A model generated the notes under the pieces. The model ran no database searches and was not told where the DNA came from. It worked only from the letters and a program-made list of their open reading frames with translations. Shown piece after piece: positions 5,965 through 14,887 of a stretch of 16,504 bases of DNA. The position numbers and the translations under genes are program-made. Source of the stretch: Flavobacteriaceae bacterium (GTDB lineage: Bacteria; Bacteroidota; Bacteroidia; Flavobacteriales; Flavobacteriaceae); assembly GCA_947443815.1 (NCBI GenBank), contig CANEXR010000031.1, forward strand, positions 1 to 16,504. The letters are read 5' to 3'. The stretch's first letter is position 1. Every line of letters starts with the position of its first letter.

Positions 5965-8892
5965 ATGAAAACAATTTATAAAAAGTTGTTATTTTTAGTA
6001 CTACTCTTGCCTTTTAGTGTTCTGGCTCAGAATACACTAAGTGGTGTTGTTCTGGATAAAGTTTCAGGGCAGCCGATTCCGGGAGTAAATGTAAATGTAC
6101 AAGGTGCCAGTAATGGTGTTTCAACAGATTTTGATGGAAAATTTCAGATTTCTAATGTAAAAAAGGGAGATAAAATCGTTTTTTCTTACATAGGCTACAA
6201 AAAAACCGTTGTTGCTTATGAGGCGCAAAAATCCTTAAACATATCATTAGAGGAAGATGCTAGTGAATTAAAAGAAGTTGTAGTTCAAGTGGGATACGGT
6301 ACTGTTAAGAAAAAAGACGCTACTGGTTCTGTAACAACAATTACAGCAAAAGACTTTAATAAAGGACAAACTGTTACTGCAGAAAATCTTTTGAATGGTC
6401 GTGTTGCTGGGGTTACAATTAATACAAGTGGAGCTCCAGGTTCGGGATCTCAAATTAGAATTCGTGGTGGTGCTTCCCTGAATGCTTCCAATGACCCTTT
6501 GATTGTAGTTGATGGATTGCCATTGGATAATAACACATCTGTAGGTTCAGCTTCTAATTTAGCTTCCATAAACCCAAGTACTATTGAGTCGATGACGGTT
6601 CTTAAAGATGCTTCGGCTACCGCTATTTATGGATCTAGAGCTTCTAATGGGGTAATTATCATTACAACCAAAAAAGGAGGTAAAGAATTGTCAGTAGATT
6701 ATAATTTCCAAATGGGATTTGGTAAAAATATAAATCAAGTTGATGTTTTAAGCGCTGACGAATACCGCGCACTTGTTGCTTCCCGCTTTCCTGCATTGGT
6801 AAGCAAATTAGGAACAAGCAATACCAATTGGCAAGATCAAATCTATAGAACTGCAGAGAGTGTTGATCAAAGTTTGTCTTTGAAAGGAAGCTTGTTTAAG
6901 GTGCTGCCTACACGATTGACTTTTGGTAGAACGTATCAAGAAGGAACTCGTTTGACAAATAATTTTACTAGAAATACGATATCGTTAGCGATGAATCCAG
7001 AGTTTTTAGATAAGCATTTGAAAGTGAAAGTGAATGCTAATTATTCAAATGAAAAAAACAGATTTGCGGAAGGTGTTGAAGGTTCAGCAATACGATTTGA
7101 TCCTACACAATCCGTTTATGATTCAGGATCACAATTTGGTGGGTTCTTTGAGTATGGAAGTGGCAATACTGTATTGTCGAATGCGCCAAGAAATCCAGTT
7201 GCGCAGTTGATGCAGAGCAATGATAATGGCAAATTCAACCGAGTTTATGGAAATGTAGAATTGGATTATAAATTTCATTTTTTGCCAGAATTACGATTGG
7301 TAGTTAATGGAGGTTTGGACCAAAGCAATGGTAAAAGAACTTTTACAGCTCCTTTAAATAGTGCTGTAGGGACTATTAATAATGTTCAAAATGGTACAGA
7401 TAGCAGGTCTAGTGAGCATAAAAGCAATAAAATTTTTGAAAGTTATTTGGTTTACAACAAAGATTTTGGAGGATTTAAACTAGAAACTACTGCGGGATAT
7501 TCCTATCAAAAATTTGAAAGAGAAAAATATAACGGAGTAAATATTTTAAATCCAAATTCACCTGAACCAGATGTTCAAACGTATGGCGATCAAGTTTTGA
7601 TTGGTTTGTTTGGTAGAGCTAATTTAAATTTAAAAGATAAATATTTATTGACATTGTCTTATAGAAGAGATGGTTCGTCAGAATTTAGTCCTGATAATCG
7701 TTGGGGAAATTTTCCAGCTGCTGCCTTTGCATGGAAAATCAAAGAAGAGTCTTTCTTAAAAGAATCAAAAACTTTCAGTGATTTAAAATTAAGATTAGGA
7801 TATGGTATAACAGGTCAAAAAGATATTGGAGATGCTAATTATTTATATTTAGAACCTTATACAGTTGGAGGATCTAATTCTCAATACATCATCAACTCTG
7901 TGCCAATTTCAGTAGCAGTTCCTACATTTAGAAATGTTGATATTAAATGGGAAGAAACTACTACAATGAATGCGGGACTTGATTTTGGATTTTTTAATAA
8001 CAGATTGACATCTTCAGTGGATGTGTTTTACAAAAAATCAAATGATTTGTTGTCTTATGCTGCTATTTCTGATGGTTCAAATTTTAGTAATGCTGGATTT
8101 CAAAACATTGGAAGTTTATCTTCTAAAGGAGTTGAATTTTCTTTGAATGCAGAAGTTGTTAAAACAAAAGATGTTTCTTGGAATGTTAATTTTAATGCTA
8201 CAAAGTTTGAAAGAAGAATTGATGAATTGGCATTAGGTTCTAATATTCTAACTGGTGGTATTGGTGGCGGAACAGGAGGTACAATTCAAATTCATAGCGA
8301 AGGATTTACACCTAATTCATTTTATGTTTACAAACAAATTTATGATGTAAATAGAAATCCTATCAGAGGTGCATTTGTAGATATTAATGGCGATGGAAAA
8401 ATAAATACTGAAGACCGATATATTTATAAAAACTCAGATCCTGATGCTACTTTTGGTTTTGCTTCAAGCTTAAATTATAAAAGATTTGATTTTTCATTCA
8501 ATTTAAGAGCAAGTGTAGGAAATCATATTTACAATAATATTAATTCTATCAACGGTTACTTCAATTTAATTCAAACAGGAGCAGCGGTGCCAATTAATAT
8601 TCCTTCTGCTACTTATGTTACTAATTTTGATAAAATAGATGGCGATGTACAATTGTCGGATATCTATATTGAAAATGCCTCTTTCTTAAAAATGGATAAT
8701 ATTACTCTAGGGTATACCGTTCCGAATTGGTTAGAAGGTAAAGCTTCATTACGATTGAGTGCAGGAGTACAAAATGTTTTCACGATTACCAATTATTCTG
8801 GTTTAGATCCTGAAATTACTAATACAGGAATTGATAATACGATTTATCCAAGACCTAGAACGCTATTATTTGGCGCAAATGTTAAATTTTAA
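5965..8892 (+). CDS. susC: SusC-like TonB-dependent outer-membrane maltooligosaccharide transporter
   Basis: The 975-residue protein starts with a signal peptide, likely cut after residue 21 (VLA-QN). A carboxypeptidase-regulatory-like beta-sandwich follows (about 24-96: LSGVVLDKVSGQPIPGVNV). The plug domain runs from about 112 to 240 and includes the SusC/RagA signature around 210-237 (VLKDASATAIYGSRASNGV). The rest is a long beta-barrel ending in an aromatic residue (ANVKF). It forms the membrane channel beneath the SusD lid and is powered by TonB/ExbBD encoded elsewhere. It leads the plus-strand block, 9 bases before susD, behind a good promoter. The maltodextrin substrate comes from the neighbouring starch genes, since SusC proteins alone do not reveal their sugar. 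Confidence 0.96.
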   Translation: MKTIYKKLLFLVLLLPFSVLAQNTLSGVVLDKVSGQPIPGVNVNVQGASNGVSTDFDGKFQISNVKKGDKIVFSYIGYKKTVVAYEAQKSLNISLEEDASELKEVVVQVGYGTVKKKDATGSVTTITAKDFNKGQTVTAENLLNGRVAGVTINTSGAPGSGSQIRIRGGASLNASNDPLIVVDGLPLDNNTSVGSASNLASINPSTIESMTVLKDASATAIYGSRASNGVIIITTKKGGKELSVDYNFQMGFGKNINQVDVLSADEYRALVASRFPALVSKLGTSNTNWQDQIYRTAESVDQSLSLKGSLFKVLPTRLTFGRTYQEGTRLTNNFTRNTISLAMNPEFLDKHLKVKVNANYSNEKNRFAEGVEGSAIRFDPTQSVYDSGSQFGGFFEYGSGNTVLSNAPRNPVAQLMQSNDNGKFNRVYGNVELDYKFHFLPELRLVVNGGLDQSNGKRTFTAPLNSAVGTINNVQNGTDSRSSEHKSNKIFESYLVYNKDFGGFKLETTAGYSYQKFEREKYNGVNILNPNSPEPDVQTYGDQVLIGLFGRANLNLKDKYLLTLSYRRDGSSEFSPDNRWGNFPAAAFAWKIKEESFLKESKTFSDLKLRLGYGITGQKDIGDANYLYLEPYTVGGSNSQYIINSVPISVAVPTFRNVDIKWEETTTMNAGLDFGFFNNRLTSSVDVFYKKSNDLLSYAAISDGSNFSNAGFQNIGSLSSKGVEFSLNAEVVKTKDVSWNVNFNATKFERRIDELALGSNILTGGIGGGTGGTIQIHSEGFTPNSFYVYKQIYDVNRNPIRGAFVDINGDGKINTEDRYIYKNSDPDATFGFASSLNYKRFDFSFNLRASVGNHIYNNINSINGYFNLIQTGAAVPINIPSATYVTNFDKIDGDVQLSDIYIENASFLKMDNITLGYTVPNWLEGKASLRLSAGVQNVFTITNYSGLDPEITNTGIDNTIYPRPRTLLFGANVKF

Positions 8893-8901
8893 TATTAAAA
8901 T

Positions 8902-10500
8902 ATGAAAACTAAATTTAAATTAATTTACCTGTTATTAGGATTTTTATCTCTAAGTTCCTGTACAGGTGATTTAGATGTAATTCCTCATGATGATGATCAG
9001 TTCTTGTCTGATGAATTTTTCAAAACAGAAGATTCGTATCAAAAAAGTATTGCAGGAGTATATGGAAATTTTTCTTTGACAGGAGCTACAGGCCCGGGAT
9101 CTTCTAATATTTCTGGAGTAGATGCAGGTACAAGTCAATATGGAAGATGTTTATGGTATATGCAGGATTTAGCTGCTGATGAAATGATATGGTCCTACGA
9201 AAATGATCCAGGAACACGTGATATTCAAAGAAGTGTATGGTCTGCAACAAACCCTATTTTTAGAGGAATGTATGGAAGAGGAATGTTTCAGGTTGCTTTA
9301 GTAAATGAATTTTTGAGACAAACTACTGATGAAAAACTAAGTAGTAGAGGTGTTTCAGAAGCCACTAGAACAGAAATTAAAAAGTACAGAACTGAGGCTA
9401 GAGTATTAAGAGCATTGGCATACTATCATTTAATGGATATGTTTGGTAAAGCCGCTTTTGTAACCGAAAATGATCCTGTTGGTGCTTATAGAGGACCTCA
9501 GTATGACAGACAACAATTGTTTACGTTCATTGAATCAGAATTATTAGAATTAGAAGGCGATGCTAATTTAGCAGCTCCGTTGACAAACCAAAGCGGAAGA
9601 GCTGATAAAGGTTTGGCATGGATGATTTTAGCAAAAATGTATTTGAATGCCAATGTTTATATTCAACAAGATAAGTATTCAAATTGTATTACCTATTGTA
9701 ATAAAATCATAGGAGGAGGATATGCTTTAGCGTCTAAATACCAATATAATTTTATGGCAGACAGTGATACAAATGATGCCAAGAACGAAATTATTTTTGC
9801 TTTTCAATCCGATGGTTTAGCTACTCAAAATTATGGCCCAACTACAGTAATGGTAAATGGCTCAGTGGGCTCTTTAGAACAAAACGGAATTTCTCTAGGT
9901 GTTGGTGCCGGAGGATGGGGTGGTGCGCTAAGAGTTAGAAAAGAGTTTGCAGATAAATTCGCAGATGCTGCTTTTGCAAACGATGAAAGAAATACAATCA
10001 TAAAAACAAACAGAACTGTTGATATTTCTACCATTTCAGATAGAGACTCTGGTTTTATCCTTACAAAATTTTCTAATAGAACATCTACTGATGGGTTTGG
10101 AAAAGATAAAACATTTGTAGATTGTGATTTTCCTGTATTCAGATTGGCAGATACCTATTTGATGTATGCTGAAGCACATTTAAGAGGTGGTGGCGGAACA
10201 GCTGCAACAGCGCTACAATATGTAAATGCTTTAAGAACTAGAGCAAAAGGAGTTGCAATTTCTGCTTCGGATTTAACCCTTGATTTTATTCTTGATGAAA
10301 GACTTAGAGAGTTGTATTGGGAAGGACATAGAAGACAAGATTTAATTCGTTTTGGCAAGTTTACTGGAGGTTCTTATAATTGGGCATGGAAAGGAAATGG
10401 TCAAAATGGTATTGCTATCCCAAGTTATTTCAATGTTTATCCTTTGCCAACAGAGAGTGTTGCTGCAAATCCTAACTTAATTCAAAATACAGGTTACTAA
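8902..10500 (+). CDS. susD: SusD-like surface glycan-binding lipoprotein (RagB/SusD family)
   Basis: The 532-residue protein has a lipoprotein signal with lipobox LSSC; C20 would be acylated. The mature start CTGDLDV is acidic, which fits export to the cell surface in this phylum. The SusD N-terminal alpha-helical (TPR-like) part covers about 25-250 and includes YRTEARVLRALAYYHLMDMF, a hallmark of the family. The C-terminal RagB/SusD part includes the ADTYLMYAEAHLRGG stretch, the LDERLRELYWEGHRRQDLIRFG box and the ending FNVYPLPTESVAANPNLIQN. It pairs with the SusC just upstream and closes over its lumen, binding maltooligosaccharides. The gene is translationally close to susC (9 bases) and precedes susE by 27 bases. 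Confidence 0.96.
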   Translation: MKTKFKLIYLLLGFLSLSSCTGDLDVIPHDDDQFLSDEFFKTEDSYQKSIAGVYGNFSLTGATGPGSSNISGVDAGTSQYGRCLWYMQDLAADEMIWSYENDPGTRDIQRSVWSATNPIFRGMYGRGMFQVALVNEFLRQTTDEKLSSRGVSEATRTEIKKYRTEARVLRALAYYHLMDMFGKAAFVTENDPVGAYRGPQYDRQQLFTFIESELLELEGDANLAAPLTNQSGRADKGLAWMILAKMYLNANVYIQQDKYSNCITYCNKIIGGGYALASKYQYNFMADSDTNDAKNEIIFAFQSDGLATQNYGPTTVMVNGSVGSLEQNGISLGVGAGGWGGALRVRKEFADKFADAAFANDERNTIIKTNRTVDISTISDRDSGFILTKFSNRTSTDGFGKDKTFVDCDFPVFRLADTYLMYAEAHLRGGGGTAATALQYVNALRTRAKGVAISASDLTLDFILDERLRELYWEGHRRQDLIRFGKFTGGSYNWAWKGNGQNGIAIPSYFNVYPLPTESVAANPNLIQNTGY

Positions 10501-10527
10501 AAATCGTTTAACAAAATAGATATAAAA

Positions 10528-11589
10528 ATGAAAAATACATTTAAAATTATTATTGCTGCCTTCCTTTTTATTGGAATGTCGTCCTGTTCAGATGAGCAAA
10601 ATTTCCAAATTCTTGAACCACAAGGAAGTTTTGCTATTGTAACTCCTGAAACAGGAACTACAATTGTATTGGATGCTAAACTACAAAACAATCCTGCCAC
10701 TACACTTACATGGGCTCCTGCTGATTATGCTACGCCTACAGAAGTTTTGTATGCTGTTGAAATTGCTAAAACAGGAACTGAATTTGCTGAGATAATCCCA
10801 GGAGGTTCTACAACAGGAACACATATTACTTGGTCTGTAGCCGATTTAAATTCAGCCGCTGTTGCAGCAGGTTTACTTCCTTTCGAGCAAGGAAGCATAG
10901 ATATTAGAGTAAAATCTACAGTTGCAGGTGGTCAACCACAATATTCTGATGTTGTGAATTTATTTTTAACTCCATTCTCTACCGCTTTACCACAATTAGC
11001 AGTACCAGGAAATCATCAAGGATGGAACCCAAAAACAGCTCCTAGAATTGCTTCTTCCGCATTTGGAAAAACAGATTACGAAGGATATGTTTGGTTAGAT
11101 GGAGGTCATAAGTTAGTTGGACCAGATGCTAAAGGAATTTATGATTGGAGCGCAGGTCCTGATTGGGGAGATGATGGTTCTTTTACCGGTAAATTACTTC
11201 TTGATAATGAAAAAGATATGAATGCTGCAACTCCAGGATATTACTTAATCAAAGCAGATACAGAAAAATTAACTTATTCTGAAACAAAAACAACTTGGGC
11301 TATTATTGGTAATGCAACTCCAGGAGGTTGGTCTACTGATACACCTATGACTTATGATCCAGCAACAAAAAAATGGACCGTAATCGCTACATTATCGACT
11401 CAAGCTGCACCGAATGATGGATTGAAATTTAGACCAAATGGAGACTGGCCAGGAAACTATGGCGATTCAGGTGCTGATGGTTTATTAGACGGAGATGGTA
11501 CAAATATTAGTACTACTGAAGGAACTTATTTGATTACTTTAGACTTAAGTAATCCAAGAGCATATACCTATTCTTTTGTAAAACAATAA
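10528..11589 (+). CDS. SusE/SusF-like starch-binding outer-membrane lipoprotein
   Basis: The 353-residue protein has a lipoprotein signal with lipobox MSSC (C20) followed by SDEQ, an acidic surface-export type of start. An Ig-like SusE N-terminal domain covers about 28-150 (IVLDAKLQNNPATTLTWAPADY is typical). Two tandem starch-binding modules follow. The first, about 155-250, opens with LAVPGNHQGWNP; the second, about 256-353, opens with WAIIGNATPGGWS and contains the GDWPGNYG and DGDG turns. It would hold starch or maltodextrin at the cell surface beside SusD. It is third in the plus-strand operon and is followed at once by an intrinsic terminator. With two carbohydrate-binding modules it is closer to SusE than to three-module SusF, but assignment within the pair is not certain. 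Confidence 0.9.
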   Translation: MKNTFKIIIAAFLFIGMSSCSDEQNFQILEPQGSFAIVTPETGTTIVLDAKLQNNPATTLTWAPADYATPTEVLYAVEIAKTGTEFAEIIPGGSTTGTHITWSVADLNSAAVAAGLLPFEQGSIDIRVKSTVAGGQPQYSDVVNLFLTPFSTALPQLAVPGNHQGWNPKTAPRIASSAFGKTDYEGYVWLDGGHKLVGPDAKGIYDWSAGPDWGDDGSFTGKLLLDNEKDMNAATPGYYLIKADTEKLTYSETKTTWAIIGNATPGGWSTDTPMTYDPATKKWTVIATLSTQAAPNDGLKFRPNGDWPGNYGDSGADGLLDGDGTNISTTEGTYLITLDLSNPRAYTYSFVKQ

Positions 11590-11620
11590 TTTGCTTGTGG
11601 TGAAAAAGGGGCTATCTTCG
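11590..11620 (+). promoter_or_regulatory. Possible amylase promoter overlapping the susE terminator
   Basis: TTTG at 11590-11593, the typical 19-base spacer, and TATCTTCG at 11613-11620 match the Bacteroidota promoter with one mismatch in the -7 box (TAnnTTCG for TAnnTTTG). A start about 7 bases downstream, in the 3' arm of the terminator hairpin, would escape termination and supply the amylase gene separately. This is sequence matching only. Confidence 0.35.
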
Positions 11621-11637
11621 TATAGCCCTTTTTTTTT
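11603..11637 (+). terminator. Intrinsic terminator after susE
   Basis: GGGCTAT (11609-11615) pairs with ATAGCCC (11622-11628) across a 6-base loop, CTTCGT. A-run and T-run flanks extend the stem, and a nine-base T-run (11629-11637) follows. It starts about 14 bases after the susE stop and ends shortly before the amylase start, so it separates the amylase from susCDE or lowers its read-through expression. Confidence 0.9.
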
Positions 11638-11662
11638 ATTTAATCTAATGACTACATTTATC

Positions 11663-14536
11663 ATGAAAAAAAATTTACTTTTATTATTGTTTTTTCTTTC
11701 AATTGCAGGATTTGCTCAGCAGCAAACGGTTACTTACAGTATTTCTCCTGCTAGTTTTGAAGAAACAACAGCAATTACTATAACCATAAATGGGAATAGT
11801 ATAAATGAGGCTACTTGGGGAGTTACTGGAAATGCTTTGTATTTATGGGCATGGGCTTTTGATATCAATGATACAACACCAAAAGGGACGCCTCTAAATG
11901 GTACCTGGGATGTTTCTAACGAAGCAAGTAAATTTACCTATAACTTAAGTACCGATACCTACACAAAAACAATAACACCAGCGACATATTATAACGCAAC
12001 AGGTATTGGTAAAATAGGATTTTTGATTAAAGCAAAAAACGGAACTGGAGACAAAAAATCACAAGATATTTTATCTGAAGTTGGAGCCTTTCAAGTTAAT
12101 TTAACTGCTCCTTTACAAAATAGTTCTTCTATCATAGCTTCTGGGGGAAGTCTAAATATTGCGGCAAATAACACCAATGGGGCAGCTGTATATAATTTAA
12201 AAGCCAATGGAATTACTATTAATTCAAATACAAGTACATCTAGCTATACCTATATACATACCAATATTACTGGAAATCAAAACTATGAGTTAGAAGTTAT
12301 ACAAGGTGCTACGACTATTGTCAAAAAATTTAGCGCAATTGTTAATCCAACAACAGTTAATGAAAACATGCCTGCTGGAATGATTGATGGGATAAATTAC
12401 AATCCTAATGATGCTACAAAAGCAACTTTAGTTTTAGATGCTCCATTAAAAGATTTTATTTATGTAGCTGGAAGTTTTAATAATTGGCAGCCAACAACTG
12501 CCTATGCTATGAAAAAAGATGGGACTTCTGGAAAATTTTGGCTAGAATTAACAGGCTTGGTTTCTGGAACTAATTATACCTATCAATATTGGGTTGTTGA
12601 TGCAACACCAATTGCTAATACCCCTTCTTTAGTAAAAACAGCAGATCCTTATTCAACTATGGTTTTATCTCCTTATGATGACCCTAGTATTCCTGCTGCT
12701 AATTATCCTAATATTCCAGCATATCCTATTGGGCAAGAACGTGAGGTTACGGTTTTACAAACTGGTCAAACAGCTTATCCTTGGAGTGCAGCAACAACTA
12801 ATTTTGTAAAACCAGAAAAAGAAAAACTGGTAGTATATGAACTTTTAGTTAGAGATTTTGATGCCAATAGAAGTTATCAAGATTTGATTAACCGAATTGA
12901 TTATTTCAAAAATTTAAAAATCAATGCAATCGAATTAATGCCTGTTATGGAATTTGAAGGAAATGAGAGTTGGGGATATAATACCTCCTTTCACATGGCA
13001 TTAGATAAATTTTACGGTACTTCAGACAAGCTAAAAGAATTTATCGATTTATGCCATCAAAATGGTATTGCAGTTATTCTTGATGTGGCTCTAAATCATG
13101 CTTTTGGCAGGAATCCAATGATTAGAATGTGGATGAATGATCCTGATGGTGATGGATGGGGTTCTCCATCTACTGAAAATCCCTATTTTAATACCGTTGC
13201 AAAACATAGCTATAGTGTTGGAGAAGATTTTAATCATCAACAACTTAGAACTCAGAATTATGTAAAAAGAGTTATTAAACAATGGATTGAAGAGTACAAA
13301 ATAGACGGATTCCGTTGGGATTTAACAAAAGGCTTTACTCAAAATTGTACTGCATCTGATCAAAATTGTACTAACAATTACCAACAAGATCGAGTAGATG
13401 TTCTAAAAAGTTATGCCGATTATTCTTGGAGTTTAGACCCTACTCATTATACTATTTTTGAACACTTAGGTTCTGATACAGAGGAACAACAATGGGCTAA
13501 TTATAAAATTACTGAAACACCAAGCAAAGGGATTATGACTTGGGGTAAAATGACTAATGAGTACAATGAATTGTCAATGGGATACACCAGTAATATCTCT
13601 AGAATGACCAGTTCAAGTAGAGGATTTACCGCAAACCGATTGATGGGTTTTGCAGAAAGTCATGACGAAGAACGGTTAATGTACAAAAATTTACAATTCG
13701 GGAATAGTACAAATAGCGCTCATAATGTAAAAACATTAAATATAGCTTTGTCTAGAATGCCTGCAATTGGAGCAGTATCATTATTGATTCCTGGTCCTAA
13801 AATGATTTGGCATTTTGGAGAATTAGGTTGGGAATCGTCTATTTACACTTGTAACAATGGAACTGTAAATGATGATTCAGCTACTATAGCTGGAGATTGC
13901 AAATTAGACACTAAGCCACAACCACAATGGGTTAACAATTGGCTAGGTAATTCCAGTAGAAATAAAATTTACTCAGACTGGTCTAAAATGATAACAATGA
14001 AAATTACAGAACCTGTTTTTTTAGGTACTGTAACCATGGCTAATACGAGTTCATTATATCCCAATATTAAAATTACCAATACATCATTATCTTCGACTGT
14101 ATTGAAAGATGTCTTGATAATAGCTAACTTTAATGTAACCACTCAAAATGTAGCTACAGGCTTCCCATATACGGGCACTTGGTATAACCTTATGGATAAT
14201 ACAATTGTTACTGTAACAAATGCTTCCGCTACAGTTTCGCTTTTGCCGGGTGAATATAGAATTTATGGAAACAAACCAGCTACTTTAGCGATTGCTGATT
14301 ATGAAAAAGCTTCCACAATTCAGGTATACCCAAATCCAGCATCAACTTATTTTACTTTAAATGGCAATACATCCAAAGTGCAATTGTTTTCCATTTCGGG
14401 ACAATTAGTAAAAAGTTTTAATGCAAATCAGTCTGCACATCAATTTGATATTACTGATTTAAACAAAGGGCTTTATATTGTAAAAGTATTTAATGAAAAC
14501 AATGAAGTAGAAGTAATGAAATTAGTAAAAAATTAA
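11663..14536 (+). CDS. Secreted multidomain alpha-amylase (GH13) with T9SS sorting domain
   Basis: This enzyme would hydrolyse alpha-1,4 bonds of starch outside the cell. The start at 11663 is chosen because it gives a clean signal peptide (MKKNLLLLLFFLSIAGFA, cut before Q19). An in-frame TTG at 11591 would place the start inside the terminator hairpin, and an ATG at 11648 is a second option. The 957-residue protein has an N-terminal beta domain (about 20-150), an Ig-like segment (about 150-235), a CBM48-like module (FIYVAGSFNNW, 265-275) and a GH13 barrel from about 390. Conserved regions are DVALNH (474-479), GFRWD with nucleophile D553, FEH with acid E600, and SHDEE with D668. The last ~75 residues form a type A T9SS C-terminal domain (IQVYPNPAS near 886, ending VMKLVKN). 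Bacteroides SusG is instead a surface lipoprotein. The exact GH13 subfamily is not assigned. Confidence 0.93.
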   Translation: MKKNLLLLLFFLSIAGFAQQQTVTYSISPASFEETTAITITINGNSINEATWGVTGNALYLWAWAFDINDTTPKGTPLNGTWDVSNEASKFTYNLSTDTYTKTITPATYYNATGIGKIGFLIKAKNGTGDKKSQDILSEVGAFQVNLTAPLQNSSSIIASGGSLNIAANNTNGAAVYNLKANGITINSNTSTSSYTYIHTNITGNQNYELEVIQGATTIVKKFSAIVNPTTVNENMPAGMIDGINYNPNDATKATLVLDAPLKDFIYVAGSFNNWQPTTAYAMKKDGTSGKFWLELTGLVSGTNYTYQYWVVDATPIANTPSLVKTADPYSTMVLSPYDDPSIPAANYPNIPAYPIGQEREVTVLQTGQTAYPWSAATTNFVKPEKEKLVVYELLVRDFDANRSYQDLINRIDYFKNLKINAIELMPVMEFEGNESWGYNTSFHMALDKFYGTSDKLKEFIDLCHQNGIAVILDVALNHAFGRNPMIRMWMNDPDGDGWGSPSTENPYFNTVAKHSYSVGEDFNHQQLRTQNYVKRVIKQWIEEYKIDGFRWDLTKGFTQNCTASDQNCTNNYQQDRVDVLKSYADYSWSLDPTHYTIFEHLGSDTEEQQWANYKITETPSKGIMTWGKMTNEYNELSMGYTSNISRMTSSSRGFTANRLMGFAESHDEERLMYKNLQFGNSTNSAHNVKTLNIALSRMPAIGAVSLLIPGPKMIWHFGELGWESSIYTCNNGTVNDDSATIAGDCKLDTKPQPQWVNNWLGNSSRNKIYSDWSKMITMKITEPVFLGTVTMANTSSLYPNIKITNTSLSSTVLKDVLIIANFNVTTQNVATGFPYTGTWYNLMDNTIVTVTNASATVSLLPGEYRIYGNKPATLAIADYEKASTIQVYPNPASTYFTLNGNTSKVQLFSISGQLVKSFNANQSAHQFDITDLNKGLYIVKVFNENNEVEVMKLVKN

Positions 14537-14566
14537 GAATGAAAAGCACTTGATTTTTAGTAGTTT

Positions 14567-14608
14567 AAAGAAAGGCTGTCCCTAAAAGACAGCTTTTCTT
14601 TTTATAAA
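14567..14608 (+). terminator. Intrinsic terminator after the amylase gene
   Basis: A 14-base stem pairs 14567-14580 with 14588-14601 through a 7-base loop (CCTAAAA) with one G-T pair, and the descending arm runs into a T-rich tail. It begins 30 bases after the amylase stop codon. The A-rich left arm means it might also work on the opposite strand for the tRNA transcript. Confidence 0.85.
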
Positions 14609-14620
14609 CTTCTTACTAAA

Positions 14621-14670
14621 AAAGGGTTGAATTCGGAGAGAAAAACCAAAAAAAAAGCCTTAAACCCTTT
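14621..14670 (-). terminator. Possible terminator of the tRNA-Leu transcript
   Basis: On the minus strand AAAGGGTT (14670-14663) can pair with AACCCTTT (14628-14621) and is followed by more T residues. The loop of 34 bases is long and itself holds a nine-base T-run, so the exact ending is unclear. The strong hairpin at 14567-14601 is the alternative. Confidence 0.35.
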
Positions 14671-14699
14671 CTTTATAAGAGATTAAGACTTTATTAAAG

Positions 14700-14781
14700 T
14701 GCGGATAATAGGACTCGAACCTACACGCCTTGCGGCACCAGATCCTAAGTCTGGCATGTCTACCAATTTCACCATATCCGC
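14700..14781 (-). tRNA. tRNA-Leu, anticodon UAG
   Basis: On the minus strand the acceptor arms GCGGATA and TATCCGC pair over 7 bases, followed by discriminator A (14700), as leucine tRNAs require. The D-arm contains TGGTAGAC, the anticodon stem CCAGA/TCTGG holds the loop CTTAGGA with anticodon TAG, and a long class II variable arm (TGCCGCAAGGCG type) follows. The T-arm contains GGTTCGAGTCC. The 3' CCA is not encoded, so it would be added after transcription. It reads CUA and, by wobble, related leucine codons. Length is 82 bases including the discriminator. Confidence 0.97.
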
Positions 14782-14794
14782 GTAATTGTGGGTG

Positions 14795-14824
14795 CAAAGA
14801 TACACATAACTTCCAATTTTCAAA
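14795..14824 (-). promoter_or_regulatory. Promoter of the tRNA-Leu gene
   Basis: On the minus strand a perfect -7 box TATCTTTG (14802-14795) lies 18 bases after TTTG (14824-14821). Transcription would start near 14788, just before the tRNA 5' end at 14781. Both boxes and the spacing fit the Bacteroidota consensus. Confidence 0.75.
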
Positions 14825-14858
14825 GAAATTTGTATAAAAATATTGTTACTCTTTTTTG

Positions 14859-14866
14859 TACTTTTG
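14859..14866 (+). promoter_or_regulatory. Promoter -7 box of the M20 peptidase gene
   Basis: TACTTTTG is a perfect match to TAnnTTTG, 21 bases before the start codon, which would give a very short leader. No upstream TTTG at good spacing is visible: the candidates at 14829-14832 and 14843-14845 are too far and too near. The region 14782-14887 therefore carries two divergent promoters. Confidence 0.5.
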
Positions 14867-14887
14867 AGTAGCTAAAATTTACTAATA

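Noticed and set aside
9831..10034. Minus-strand open frames inside susC, susD, susE and amylase genes (also 6268-6453, 10155-10358, 10497-10700, 13091-13282)
   Set aside because: They are antisense shadows of conserved coding sequence, with no own promoter, no start context and no recognizable domain.
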